In this document: piece after piece, positions 21,910-34,219 of the stretch | Numbering within the stretch: position 1 is the stretch's first letter | How the letters are laid out: each line of letters begins with the position of its first letter | DNA from: Zygnema cylindricum | Lineage: Eukaryota > Streptophyta > Zygnematophyceae > Zygnematales > Zygnemataceae | Direction: 5' to 3' | DNA length: 64,000 nucleotides | NCBI GenBank assembly: GCA_037447655.1 | Contig: JBBHKE010002508.1 | Location: 23,956 to 87,955, forward strand | Notes under the pieces: model-generated | Told to the model about the DNA's origin: nothing | What the model saw: only the letters and a program-made list of their open reading frames with translations | The model's database searches: none | Position numbers and translations under genes: made by a program

Positions 21910-22887
21910 TGTAACAGTAATAGTGGATCAAACTTGTTCGTAGATTGGTATTTAAAGTGTTACAAATATAGATTTATGAATTTGGTAGAGGTTTGCAAAA
22001 TAATCGCACGATTTAGAGTTGTATTTTAAATGATATTGCGATTGGTGTATTTAGGCGACAACGCAAGGTCAAAATAACAAGTGGGTGTTCAATGTAACGG
22101 GTTAAGGGTCAAACTAGCCGCTGAATTTCGGGCGCACGTTTAAAAAGTACTAAGTGAATCAATATTTCGTTTGTTACACACGATGGTTCGTTTCGTACAA
22201 TTTTTATTACGGAAAGTCACAATTACTTTATGGAATTTCGTAGGTAGTTTCGCGTGTGAAATTTGCGACGCACGTTCGTGCGAAGTCACGTTTCGGTTAG
22301 CGCGCACTTTTGCACGTAAATGTTACATAGTGAAATGAAGCGTTTGATTGGTTATAAAATCCTACGTAGTTAGTAAGAGATTTCGCACGTTTTTGCATTG
22401 GTCAGTCTGCATCCTAGCTGATCAATGATTGGCCTAGGTAAAAATCTGTTCAACAGAGCGTTCACTCTGGCCTGGCTAGTCCAAGGCGATGATGGATAAA
22501 TAGTGACGTCTAAGAGAAAATTAAACATATTTTCTTTTGGGAAAAGTTTGTGGAAATTCTTAGTGATATTAGTCTTGACCGATTTAAACCAAATTGGAGC
22601 TATCGCATTTTTGCACTGAAATCTCTTACTAACTAATTAGGGTTTTAGTAGTTGAGAGATAGAATTATTAAGAGTGGAGAGTAGTGAAAAACACTTTAAA
22701 AGAAGGGTTGAGCCACGAAGGCAAGAGACCAAGCTAATGTTATATGGACAAAAACATCTTCTAATTTAAAGTTTATCCTTCTATGAGAGCTTTACAATGT
22801 GAATGTGTAATTTTCCATCGCGTCGAATATGTGGTTGAAATTGGTTGTAGTAATGGGATTTCCTGAGAGGTAGGAACTCCTGTTACA
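21910..22887 (+). repeat. Gypsy 3' LTR
   Basis: Follows the purine tract AAAGAGGGGATGA. It begins TGTAACAG and ends CCTGTTACA, a TG...CA pair with inverted TGTAACA/TGTTACA ends, 978 bp. Sequence such as GCGCACTTTTGCACGTAAATG recurs in the fragment at 23868-24376. The matching 5' LTR of this element is not seen in the window. Confidence 0.85.
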
Positions 22888-23010
22888 GTACATGTACGTA
22901 CGGGAAAAATTTAAGATTTGTAAAACCGTATTAAATTTCATTTTTTTAAGTGAGTATTTTATACCGATACAAATTATTTCATTATGTTTCAAACTCAAAG
23001 TACTTTACGT
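22888..23010. other. Short unassigned spacer
   Basis: AT-rich and non-coding. It ends with CTTTACGT (23003-23010), the left target duplication of the MITE that follows. Confidence 0.5.
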
Positions 23011-23833
23011 TAGTGTTGGGTATCGGGTAATTTCATATCGCAATAATTTTGATATTCGATATATCGAATATCGATCAAGCAAACTTCTCGATATATCGTA
23101 CTGAGACAAACAAAAATTATCGCGATATATATCGCGATATATAGTATTTTTTTAATTTAATATTTTATTTAATATGTTATTTAAGCGATAAAGATAAATT
23201 GTTTGATACGCGACGTACGACGTGATTTTTGTTTCGTGACTTAAAGGTAGACGCCGCCATATGTAACCGAAAAAAAAGTAATAATTCCGTAATTCATATT
23301 ATTAATTATTTAGTATTAGAGGTTTCACATACGAAAAGGTCACACAAATTAAGCCAAAGTATAATATGAAAAAAAAAATTTGCACACTGTTCTTTTCATA
23401 CTTTCATGCACGAAAACCTACCAATCTGTAGGCATTTTTGCAGGCATCAACCAATCTATTGATTGGTAACCATTACGGCTTATCCATTTCCAGCGACTAA
23501 TATTATAGAAAGCGTACACTTTTAGTTTTCTCCATGGATTCCCATGGGATGGGAGGTAGCATGAGAGGTGAAAAGGAAAATGACACTAAAATGCTTTCGG
23601 ATATTTACTACCAACTGCAGCAGCATTAGTTCTAGCAGCAGTAGCAAAAATAGTTATAATTTTTTGTTTTAAAAAGCCTCGATATATCGACGATACGATA
23701 TATCGTCGATATATCGATGATATATCGACATATGTAGCTTTTTGATATATTGAAGCGATATATCGATGATCGAGTACATGAAATTCGATATATATATCAA
23801 ATATTAGCAAATGGTCCTCGATACCCGCTACTA
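23011..23833 (+). mobile_element. hAT-like MITE, copy 2, uninterrupted
   Basis: 823 bp, with ends TAGTGTTGGGTATCG and (reverse complement of the right end) TAGTAGCGGGTATCG. The flanks CTTTACGT (23003-23010) and CTTTACAC (23834-23841) are an 8-bp duplication with two changes, which fits hAT. Near both ends lie stacks of GATATATCG-type palindromes. It matches the element at 6094-8057 in reverse and shows its empty site for the LTR insertion. No transposase is encoded. Confidence 0.82.
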
Positions 23834-23867
23834 CTTTACACAAAATAAAAGAAGGGTCAGAGGGATA

Positions 23868-24376
23868 TAGTAACAATAATAGCGCATCCAATTTGGTCGT
23901 AAATGGGTATTTAAGGGTTATAAATATATAGTTATTAATTTGGTAGATGTCCGCAAAAGAATCGCGCAATTTGGAGTTCGCGCAAAAGATATAGCGATGG
24001 GTGTATTTAGGTGACAGCGCGGGGTCAAACTAACAAGTGGGTATCATTGTAACAGGATAAAGGTCAAAAGTAGCCGCGAAATTTCAGGCGTACGTGTATA
24101 AAGTACTAATAGTCGTTTAGTACATATAATGGTTCGTTTCGTATGATTTTTGCGTACAAAACGTCATAGGTTAAAATTTGTAAATTTCGTAAATAGTTTC
24201 GCGAGTAAAATTTGTGACGCTCGAACGTGCGAAATCCCGTTTCAATTCACGCGCACTTTTGCACGTAAATGTTACGCAATAAAATGTAGGGTTTCATTGG
24301 TTAGAAAATGCTGCGTAGTTAGTAAGAGATTTCACACGTTTTTGCATTGGTTCCATCCCATGGTGCACGTAAATGT
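23868..24376 (+). repeat. Second gypsy LTR, 5' part only
   Basis: TAGTAACAATAATAGCGCATCC...CACGTTTTTGCATTGG parallels 21910-22410 closely (GTGTATTTAGG, AACAAGTGGGT, GCGCACTTTTGCACG). It is preceded by AAGGGTCAGAGGGATA, a decayed polypurine tract, so it is the 3' LTR of another gypsy copy. It is cut off by the copia LTR at 24377. Confidence 0.8.
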
Positions 24377-25526
24377 TGAACTTCTATGGGTTTCACCCCC
24401 CCCTACAGAATTCGCAGATCCATATAAACTTATCTAGATAATGCCGACTCCAAGTTGATACAAACCCAAATGAACGACACCTTCACAGTCAAAACCCCAA
24501 TAAAACTACACCCCCGTGAAGAAGACTTTTTGTGTGCTCAGTTCCCCCATAAAATGCAAAGTTAGAATATGAGTATTTGGACACATTTCATCACTTTGAG
24601 TTTCACTTAGAAATGCACCCTGGCACCGTGGAAGGCAAAAACTCTGACTGACTACACCTTTGTGTAGCTTGGACTCCCCAAAGTCCGCAACAAAAAGAAT
24701 CACTGAAAATGGTCAACTAATTGAGTTGTAATTAAATGGCAAACTTGCCTATTTATACAGATGCTCGCTGGAAGAGAGGCGACTACCTACCAAAATTATT
24801 TTAAGTCCTAAAACCCCTCTCTAAGCCCCCTAGTAATGAGGTACGGACCAATCATAAGACAGTACAGTACAGTAAAGTACAGGTACTGGAATACTTTTTG
24901 TACGGTCTATGTACGACATTGCCATAATGTGACAGTTGTCATATCCAGAATTGTCATCTCGCGTTCCGGAGATCTTGCAATCCTCCCAGATCCTGCCACG
25001 TGTCACCCGGAGTGGCGGTGCCCGAAAACGCTAAGTCGCCCACTCCGGAATCCCGGCTCGCACCATGACTGTTCGATGAAGACTGACATTTGATATTGGC
25101 CGTCTAAATAAAATGTTGTTTCCTTCATTCCATGCGCTCGGAAATTCGTGCGGTCTAATCCATTTCCGTGTACAGTCCGTCTTGTAATCACTTAAATGAA
25201 ACATAGTGTGTTGTTTGTGTTTATATAATTATCGTACCCTATATGCTCTAGCATTGATCCTAGACTATAGGATAAAGCTACCGGCTATTAAAATCTTGAC
25301 GGACGGCAGGTACCACGATCAAATCCTGGGTCTGTCAAGTCCCTTTTGGTAAACCTACCAAAAGCTATAGCCTGTCTCTCTCTCTAAGCAGCATTGGTTG
25401 CCATGGCTATAGTTTCCTCTCCAATGTGGGGGTTTGGAGAGTGGATTCATAGGCAAGCTGCCTTTGCGGACTTCCTCTTATTAATTTTTCCTTTATTCAA
25501 ACCTAGAAAATACATACATTTGAACA
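24377..25526 (-). repeat. Copia LTR, type C, reverse orientation
   Basis: Runs TGAACTTCTATGGG...CATTTGAACA, 1150 bp. It has a CTACAC/GTGTAG hairpin at 24652-24667 and GGACT/AGTCC at 24671-24686. GTAC motifs cluster at 24840-24915, the G-box CCACGTG is near 24997 and the tRNA-like module is at 25261-25340 (GATCAAATCC). It is the 3' LTR of a family C element whose remains follow. Confidence 0.85.
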
Positions 25527-25950
25527 CTCCCCTTATTTTCTAGTCTACTTTCCTTTCAACTCCTTCCAAATACATTTTTCTTTTATTTTCCTTCTTTCTT
25601 TTCTTCACATAAATCTTTAAAGAAATAACCTCATATTCAAAATAGTTTGTTAGATGAGCTGAAATAAACATTGCATCTTGTTGATCACACATTTTATTTA
25701 GCATCCTGTTTTTCACAAATCCGAACAAAGATTTTATCCACCTCATCTTTTTTCCATCCACACATAATCCATTTTTCTTCACGCAATTCAAATAGCCAGC
25801 CCTATCTCCAATTTGCAACACACTTCCAGATGCTAACGCTTTTATAGGCACACCTTCATAGATGGCATCACTCCCATTAGTGATGTCAAAACCATTACCC
25901 CCCAAGTTTATCCTTAAATTAAGAGCTTCCACTAAGTTCGTCATAAAATC
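25527..25950 (-). pseudogene. Family C (gag-only) 3' internal tail
   Basis: A 134-residue open frame (25540-25944) with LRINLGGNGFDITNGSDAIYEG, ALASGSVLQIGD, then a novel basic tail (KKRKKENKRKMYLEG). It matches the C-terminal part of the family C elements at 57856 and 60992. In autonomous copies the same place encodes RNase H (LHLGGEHTDITTWSDASYGD) and continues into catalytic residues that are absent here. Joined at about 25950 to a family B fragment. Confidence 0.75.
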
Positions 25951-28900
25951 TAATTTTACCCATAAGAGTTATTTGAGGGTCGAGCTTGCTACCATGTATT
26001 CAGACTCCATGGTCGATTGTGCTATGGCTTTTTGAAGTTTGTTGCTCCTGTAAAAAGTCTCGTTCCCAATTTGCAAAACATATCCCGTGGTGGATTTTTG
26101 GCTTGGCATGTCGCCATAGCTTACATTACTCCATGTTTGCAGCTTTACTTCTCCTCCACCTAGTGTGAGTTTGAGATCTTTAGTTCCTGCCAAATATCTT
26201 AGGACTCTCCTTGCTGCATCATGGTCAGATTTTCTAGGATTTTCTAGACTTGTGCTCAGTACCCCAAGTGCTGCAACAATATCAAGACGGGTACAGTTCA
26301 TGAAATATATTAAACTTCCCACGATTTGTGTGTAAGGAATTAGTGTCATAGGATCATCCTCCCCTTACTCTGAATACTCACTAACAATACCACTTGGTTT
26401 TCTCTCTTCTCTCTCAAACTTCTGCCGAAACTCCATTGGAGTTACACACCCTTTTGCCCCCCGCATTCCATACTCATCTAGCATGTATCCAATAGCCTTT
26501 TTTTGAGTCAATTTTATTAATCTCTTATTTCTATCCCTTTCTACTTGAATACCCAAAATATATTTCGTCTCACAAAGGTCTTTCATCTTGAACTGTGAAT
26601 TTAAGGCAGCTTTGATTTTTTTTTAATTTCAGCCATTGATTTGCTAATTAGTAGTAGATCATCTACATACACTGCTATATACACTATCCCATCCTCACCC
26701 TTTAGAACAGAAACAGAATGATCATAGCTTATCATTTGAAATCCTAGGCTAGTTAATAACTTCAAATTCCATTGCCTAGGGGATTGTTTTAAAGCGTACA
26801 TAGATTTTTATCTTCCAATTCCGGTGCTTGATCAAGTTCCTTGTGGGTTTCCACTTCGTATTGTGGTGTTTCCTCGGATGTTGTTTGTTCCTCCTTCTCT
26901 TTTGGTATATCTGCAATTTTTTCCTTCTCCTCGTGTTCTTTCTCTTTATTTCCGAGGTCAAAGTCAAAATACTGACCCAATTCAAATCTTATTTTGACTT
27001 CTTTGTTATATTTGAATGGATCAATAGACTTTACTTCATTCATCACCACTATGTGTTTTACCAAAATGATAACTCTTTTTTTCAAGTCATACACTCGATA
27101 TCCTTTTCTGCTCCCATCATATCCTACAAGATATCTTGGTCTCCCTCTTCCTTTTAACTTCTATTTAGTCTTATCGCAATCCAAACTGTAGACTTTACTT
27201 CTGAAACACTCTCAAACTAGACAAATATTGTTTTCTTCCCGTCCACCTCTCATATAGAGTTTCCTCCTTATTTGCTAAGTTAAGACTTTATTTTTGATAA
27301 AGTTAGCATAGTTCATAGACTTTGCCCAAAACTGCAATCCTATCCTTTTATCATTTAGCATAATTCTGGACATATCTCGTAACGTTCTATTTACTTTTTT
27401 TGCTGCTCCATTGTGTTCCGGATTATAAGGAACAATTTTCTCATGATGGATTCCCTCTTCTTTAAGTAATTCTTCAAATTCCCTTGAGGTGTATTCTTTC
27501 CCATTATCACTTCTAACCTCTTTTATTAAGGTTTCATGTAATTTTTCACTCCATAATTTGTATTCTTTGAAACATCTAAGTACCTCTGACTTATATCTTA
27601 TAAAGTTTACCTTACAATATCTAGACGAATCATCAGTAATGGTTAGCATCCATATTTTACCCCATGTGAAGAAGACCTAGCTGGTCCCCAAACATCAATG
27701 TGAACTAAATCTAATAATTTCTCTTTTCTTAATGTGGATTCCTTTGCGAATGGGAGTCTATGAATATTTCCTTGGGCACATCGTTTACATCATCTGAGAT
27801 CTCATCACCTTGAAACTGAATTCCATCCACAATTCCCTTTTTCTTCATTTTTTTTAATCTATGTAGATGCACATGCCCCAACTGCTTGTGTTAAAGCATC
27901 ATATTACTTCCACTCGAGTAGAGAACTCTCTTTTCATTGCAAAGTTAAATTCTGAAAATTCCTTGACTACCATTTTCAGCTATTATAAACTCATTATCAA
28001 AGCTAGTTGTGAAGATTCCTTTCTCAGTTCCTATTTCAAACACTTTTTCATCTAGAACAACTCTGGAGACTAGCTTCTTGCTAATCTGTGGAATGTAAAT
28101 AACCTTTGAGAGTGTTACAATTGAAGCCTTTCGATCGACTATAATTTTTAAATCAACCGATCTAACAAGACTTGTGATTATTACTCTACCATCTGCGTAC
28201 TCTATCTCAACTGTTGGAATTTTCCTCAATTTAGTAAACCACCTCTTATTCTTGAATATATGCATTGAGGCCCCTGAGTCTATGATCTACCCATCCTCAG
28301 GTGGATCCCTCTTACCTCTGAAAGCACACTTTTGTCTTCGTGGAATGTCGGTAAACTTTTCAGTGGTTTTCAGATTAAGGTGAAGCTCTTCAAGCTCCTC
28401 TTCAGGTTCGGTTACTTCATCTTGTTCCTCATCATGAACCTGAGTCAGAAAAGCCTTTTTCTTTCCTCCATCTCTTGAGGAATCTTGTCCATATTTCAGT
28501 CAAAGATCTGCAAGTTTGACACAATCTACCATATAATGTGTCTGTTTTTTGCAGAAGTGACATAATTTACCTCAAGGAGCTCCTCTCCTCTATCAGTAAA
28601 ATCTACCACCTCTTTGTCCTCTTCCTCCAAAGTTTCGATATGGATCTTTTCCCTTTTCCTCATCACGCTTCCACCAATCATATCCTGCAGCCAATGCTTG
28701 CACACTCGGAATTCCTCTCCTAAGTTCTATGGTGCTCTCTTTTACTAAAATCATCCCTACTTTATCATCCCAATTCCAATTGCTATCACCTAAATCCTGC
28801 AACTGATAAAAAATATTCTCATACCTTTCAGGTAGTTTCATTATCAATGTATTTACTATTTCTCTCTTAGACCATGAGTTAATTGCACTCTCTATTTCTC

Positions 28901-29079
28901 CAAATAATGCTCCTAAGTCATTCCAAGAATCATTCATACTTCCTCCCTTTTAACTATAAGTTAAAATCCTATTTTTTGCCAGGTGATGCTGCTGCAATGA
29001 CCCACTCTTATATTTGTTTACATGAAGTAACCAAATCTGAGACAAAGATCTAACATGCGTAAGAGGAATGGTAATTTCT
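25951..29079 (-). pseudogene. Family B copia internal region, copy 1 (3'- and internally deleted)
   Basis: In sense order: gag body (LTHVRSLSQIWLL; EIVNTLIMKLPERYENI), a decayed zinc knuckle near 28550, protease-region block (TVEIEYADGRVII) 27945-28265, integrase 27275-27649 with TDDSSRY and SDNGKEYTSREFEELL, where the expected AERLNRTL glutamate is Lys (AKKVNRTL). Then comes a charged linker (26789-27094) fused to ALKQSPRQWN, so about the first half of RT is deleted. YVDDLLLISKS (26601-26801) and RNase H with LRYLAGTKDLKLTLGGGE (25969-26349) follow. The PBS and Gag N-terminal part after the LTR are also missing. Confidence 0.82.
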
Positions 29080-29934
29080 TGTTGTTCTACAACCATTGGT
29101 GTAGGTGGAAGAGCAGCAGTAGTAGTAGAAGTTGACATGATACACTTTCAGAAACTATCAAGAATCCTACCAAACATATGTTTTCAAGTGCACACCAAAT
29201 CTTATACTAGCATCAAAACTTTAGAATACTCTATCACAATATAGAGCAAGATAAACACTGACAACTCCCAAAGTTTTAGTACAATTGACTTAACAATGCT
29301 CAAGATAGAATACTTAGAAGTTTCCCAAAAACAGTTTGCACTTTACTACTTGGAAGTCTAGATACATAAAATGCTCTAAGTCCTAAGTCTTATACTCTCA
29401 TTGTTGTACCGCCGATAAAAGTGTACGTGAGAGGTACGTCCAAAAACAGCCCACCTACTAAGATCTACGTGTTCCTAATCCTGCCAACCGAATCTACCAT
29501 CGTACAGTCAATATTACCCAGAATCTATACTAAGTGAATGTACAAATACGTGTCGGCTAAGTCACTTGTGATACTCTTATCAATCTCGTCCGTTAACTTG
29601 ATTCATATCAATCGCACCTGAGTTGTCTTGTACCAAATCACATTTATATCACCCACGACTGCGTTGTCGCGTATCGAATCATATCCAAGATAACCGCTGC
29701 TGCGTTGTCTGTACGGATCATATCCAAAATAATCGTAGTTGCGTTGTTCCGTCAGCGTTGCAGCTGCGCTGTTCTTTCTGCATAGCAGCTGTGCCGTTCC
29801 GTTTGCGTCGCTGTTGCGTTGTCTTGTACTATACTCAAATAATAACGCATGCCCTTGTGAAACTTACCCTACAAATTACTACCTTTTTGCCGTCACACTA
29901 ATTAACTAAGACTTAAAGCTTTCCAAAATCAACC
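29080..29934 (-). repeat. Family B LTR, shared middle copy
   Basis: Runs TGTTGTTCTACAACC...AAATCAACC on the + strand, about 855 bp. It ends against the purine tract of copy 2 (CCTCCCCT). It serves as 5' LTR of copy 1 and 3' LTR of copy 2. The in-LTR gag start (MSTSTTTAALPP) is at 29136-29138 reading leftwards. U3 holds imperfect repeats around 29650-29840 (GCGTTGTC, ATCATATCCAA). No tRNA-like module or paired leader hairpins of the type A pattern are seen. Confidence 0.8.
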
Positions 29935-30970
29935 CTCCCCTAAATCTTTAGACTCACTGTATCAGCTTAGCTATGATGCCAAAGCAGCGTTGCTACGATG
30001 TCTAAATAGCCCAGCATGGCAGCATAACAGCGTTGAAAATTAGCTAGTCAGCTAGTCCTACTGTATCCTAATGTTAGTCTAGCGTAGTATGGCATTATGG
30101 TAGTGCACCATCTCAACTAGTCACCTAGTCCCACTGCATCCCTACAATACTTCAGCTTAGGAACAAGAACAGCTTTAGTGAGCATATCAGCAAATCATTT
30201 TTGCATCTGGCAAATAGCATAATTTATTTGCCCGAGAAAACACTTTTTCTCTTACAAAGTGTAATCTTAATACCATGTGCTTACTCTTGAAGTGGTGACT
30301 CGAGTTAGAGGTAATGGCAATTGCACCCTGTTTATCACACCAAACACCTTTGGACCAACCTGCATGTACCCCAATTCTTACAAGATGGATTTCACATATA
30401 AGAGTTCTTTGAGGGCCCAACTCGCTGCCATGTATTCTGACTCCATTGTCAACTGTGCTGTGACTTTTTGAAGTTTGGTGCTCCAGCAGCAAGTCCCATT
30501 TCCAATTTGTAGAATGAATCCCGTGGTGGATTTCGTGCTTGGCATGTCGCCATAGCTTGCATCTCTCCACGTTTGTAGCTTTACTTCTCCTCCGCCTAGT
30601 GTGAGTTTGAGGTCTTTGGTTCCTGCCAAATATCTTAAGACTCTCCTATCTGCATCACGGTCAGATATTCTAGGATTTTCTAGACTTTTGCTCAATATCC
30701 CGACTACTGCAGCAATGTCAAGACTGGTAAAGTTCATCAAATATAGTAAAATACCCACTATTTGTGTGTAAGTTATTAGTGCCATAGGATCATCCTCCCT
30801 TGAATCTAAATACTCACTAACAATATCACCTGGTTTTGTCTCTTGTCCCTCTAACTTCTGCTGAAACTCCATTAGAGTTACACATCCTTTTGCCCCCAGC
30901 ATTCCATACTCATCTAACATGTTTCCAATAGCATCTTTTAGAGTCAACTTTATTAATCTCTTATTTCTAT
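29935..30970 (-). pseudogene. Family B copy 2 RNase H and RT end
   Basis: A 189-residue open frame (30378-30947) has DAIGNMLDEYGMLGAKGCV, TYTQIVGILLYLMNF, RRVLRYLAGTKDLKLTLGGGE, ASYGDMPSTKSTTGFILQIG and TMESEYMAASWALKELLYV. A second frame (30187-30570) gives WCDKQGAIAIT and HFKSKHMVLRLHFVREKV. RNase H motifs D, E and D are visible across a frameshift. Confidence 0.85.
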
Positions 30971-31640
30971 CCCATTCTACCTAAATACCCAAAATATATT
31001 TTGCCTCACCGAGGTTTTTCATCTCGAACCTTGAATTTAAAGCAGCTTTAATTTTGTTAATTTCAGCCATTGATTTGCTAATTAATAGTATATCATCTAC
31101 ATACACTGCTATATATACTATCCCATCCTCTACTTTTAGAACGTAAACAGAATGATCAGAGCTTATCTTTTGAAATCTTAGACTAGTTAAAAATTCGTCA
31201 AGCTTTAGATTCCATTGCCCGAGGGCCTGTTTTAGACCGTATAGAGATTTTAACAATTTGCATACTAAGTGTTCTTTTCCAGGCTTTGCATTCATTTCAA
31301 GCTGCTGCATATAAATTGTCTTTTCTAGCTCTCCATACAAGAATGTTGTTTTAACATCCATCTGATGTATTTCCATATCTTGTATAGCAGCTAGGGACAC
31401 CAAGATCCTAACTGTTAGAAATCTTAAAACCGGAGAAAATGTTTCTTCAAAATCAATTTTTTTTTATATTATACCCCTTTGCCACAAACCTAGCCTTATA
31501 TTGTTCAATGGTGTTATCGGGATTTATCTTCACCTTGAATACCCATTTGATGCCGATCGCTTTTCGGTCCGGAGGAAGATCTACCAGCTCCCATGTCTGA
31601 GCCTCCATAATCAACTTCATTTTATCGTTTGCTGCCTCGA
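30971..31640 (-). pseudogene. Family B copy 2 reverse transcriptase
   Basis: Open from 31403 to 30981: MEIHQMDVKTTFLYGELEKTI, LVCKLLKSLYGLKQALGQWN, then IVYIAVYVDDILLISKSMAE with an intact YVDD pair and NLGEAKYILGI. The N-terminal finger region (31404-31640) is frame-broken but shows GCHQMG-like and NPDNTIEQYKARF-like traces. Confidence 0.85.
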
Positions 31641-33300
31641 TCTAGTGATTTCGCTCTAGTGAGGAGAATGCCTCTTGGATGGTCAGAGGCTCCCTTGAGG
31701 GTACCGAGTAGGCAAAGTGAGAGCTTGGTTGCAGGCGGATGCCGGATCTCTTTCCCCCTCGGAAATTTTGAGGCTGGGATCGTTAAATCTTTCGCATTCC
31801 GTTTTTTTCGTTGGTGTGGATCCGCAAGAATTGATTGCTGTTGTTCTGACTAGAAGTAAACTTGGCGAGAGTCCTGATGAATTTCAGAAGACTGTTCACA
31901 AATTGGAGTGTTCTGGACCTGTTTGACAATAGGCTGATTGCAATCCAAAATGATATATTCTTCCACTTTCTGATGCTTTTGTACATCTGTCAATGTGAAT
32001 AAATCTACCGAATAAAGCTCATCTTTCACAATAATATTTCGAGCCATAATTATCTTTTGTTTCTCAAACACAAATACCCTATAACCTTTGGAGTGGTCTT
32101 CATATCCTAGCATAATACCCGGTAACCCCTTGGGTTCCATTTCCATCTATTTTGTGATGTATCTAAAATGAAGTATTTACTACCTAAAAATTTAAAATGA
32201 CTAATATCACGTTTCCTACCAGTCCAGACTTCATAAGGCGTAGTCTCTACTGATCTAGACCCTATTCTATTCTTAATATAAACTGCACAATTTAGATCCT
32301 CAGCCTAGAATTTCGGATCCACATTTTTATCTGCAAGCATTAACCTAGAGCTCTTCGTGAGGGTTCTATTTAATATTTATGAAACACCATTTTTTTCCGC
32401 TGAATATGGAACTGTCAACATATGACTTATACCTTCCTCGAGTAAAAATGTCTTAAATTCCTTCGATGTATATTCTCCACCATTGTCCGATGTGAGTGCC
32501 AGAATTGGCAAATTATGTAGTTTTTCCACCCAAGATTTATAGTGTTTGAAGTGACTAAACACTTCGCTTTTTTCTTTTATGAAATAAACCTTTGTAAACC
32601 TTGAAAAATCATCTGTGAAGGTGACCATATATTTCATCCCCCCGGGAGATGGGACCTTTGCCGGACACAAAACATTGGAATAAATTTGTTGTAAAAGTCT
32701 AGTTGACCCATGTTCCGACTCTGTAGGGAATGGTAGTCTGTGTATTTTGCCTAAAGCACAACCATCACATGTTTTAACCAGCTGATCTGTTACAAAGACA
32801 CCATCTATTTTGCCAGGAAGGACCATTTTTCTCAAACTATCATAATTTACATGGCCTAATCTTTTATGCCACAACTCATCTGAGTGCATAACACAGGAAT
32901 ACAAAACATCATTTTCCTTTGTATTATGTATATCCATACAATACATTTTGCTATTATCTCTAGTACCTGTAATTTCAACCTTGCCATTCTTGCGAACAAC
33001 CTGCCGACTATTTTTCAGATTGATTTCAAAGCCTTTACTCCCTACCAATGATGTAGAAAACAAATTTTTCTTAAATTCAGGGACAAAGAGGACATTCTAA
33101 AGAGTCCTTTTAATTTATTTTCCTTCAACATCAACCAGCAAGAATACATCCCCCATAGCACGAGTTTGGACACTCATGCCACACGCATAGTAAATATTAT
33201 TTTATGGTGTTGATTTCAGATTTTTGAAGATACTCTTCTGTCAACACATGTGTGCTGACGCTCCTGTATCCATTATTCATCCATGGTCCTTTGGGCCCTC
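31641..33300 (-). pseudogene. Family B copy 2 integrase
   Basis: A 228-residue frame (32377-33063) contains the zinc module LWHKRLGHVNYDSLRKMV ... CDGCALGKIHRLPFP (HHCC), TFTDDFSRFTKVYF and SDNGGEYTSKEFKTFL, then YSAEKNGVS where the frame ends just before the catalytic Glu. A later block (31850-32146) has GLPGIMLGYEDHSKGYRVF, the integrase C-terminus. Protease traces lie at 33060-33300. The integrase is clearly of a different lineage from that of copy 1. Confidence 0.82.
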
Positions 33301-34219
33301 TATTGCTGCCGCCATGGCAAATAGATTCGCTTTGCCTTCCTCAGAAAGGTTCAGAGTGTCGTCATAGTGCGAGAAAGATGATGAAAATAGTGCATTTCCA
33401 CGAGGTGTACGTCCCGTGAAGCTTTGTAACACTGGCTCTGTTGCCATCCCGGCCTGTATAAACCTGTTTCGTTAGATTTTTTAAGCTTAGGACAAAACCT
33501 ATATCTATGATCTCTCTCATTGCAATAAAATGAAGCATTGTTGGACTGTCTATTTCCATTCTGATTAAAGAGTTTAAACTAATTTTGTGAATTAACCTGA
33601 TTTCTTTGCTGATTAAAATTTCCATTTTTCCCAAAATCTGTATTGCATGCCTCTACTTGCTCAGAACTGAGAATTTTAGCTGTCGCTTCTTCCTCTAGTA
33701 ATATTTTTATCGCTAACTGTAAAGTCCAGCTAGTCTTATCTTTTTGTTTGAGCACATCAGACGCTCCCTTCATACTACTAAGGCGACCTCTCATTAGCAA
33801 TGCGGCTTGTCGAAACTGAGGAAATGTGCCCCTTGCACAAGCATAGGCATCTACAAGGATGCGAAATTTGTTAGCATACTCAGCCATTCTTTTACAGTGT
33901 ACTTATAGTCCCAAATTTTCCAAGCAAGAGAAGTTCTTACTGGACAATAGCTTTTTCATAATCATTTTTAAGAGAATTCCATATGTTAATTGCCTTTTTC
34001 ATTTTTATGCTGGACATAGCTAAATCCTTTGATATACAAAATTTTAAAATAGAACGAGCCTGCGTATTTTTTTTAGACCAAGATGGATCTGATTCATCCA
34101 CGGAACCATCCAATATATCTAATAGGTTAACATTTTCACAGTGAGCCTCCATCATATCGGCTCAATAAACATATTTCTCCCCCGAGAAGATAGGAATTTT
34201 TGATGACAGACCCATAACT
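33301..34219 (-). pseudogene. Family B copy 2 gag
   Basis: Frames at 33937-34155 (VNLLDILDGSVDESDPSWSK, IWNSLKNDYEKAIVQ) and 33579-33887 (MAEYANKFRILVDAYACARG, GRLSSMKGASDVLKQ) are Gag body, followed by a decayed nucleocapsid part to 33362. The start is inside the LTR (MSTSTTTAAPPPALVVVEQQ) and reads through the PBS as VMGLSSKIPIFSGEKY. The body does not resemble copy 1 Gag, though the N-terminus does. Confidence 0.75.
34205..34219 (-). other. Family B primer-binding site
   Basis: Sense AGTTATGGGTCTGTC directly follows the LTR end (...GAACAACA). It has the same GTTATGGG core as the half-tRNA PBS of the other families, with changes in the second half. Confidence 0.6.

Noticed and set aside
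24150-24437. 95-codon open frame in the gypsy LTR fragment
   Set aside because: It lies in LTR sequence; the matching LTR at 21910-22887 does not preserve the frame.
30277-30471. Forward open frame opposite family B RNase H
   Set aside because: A shadow of the minus-strand RNase H sequence, without independent motif.
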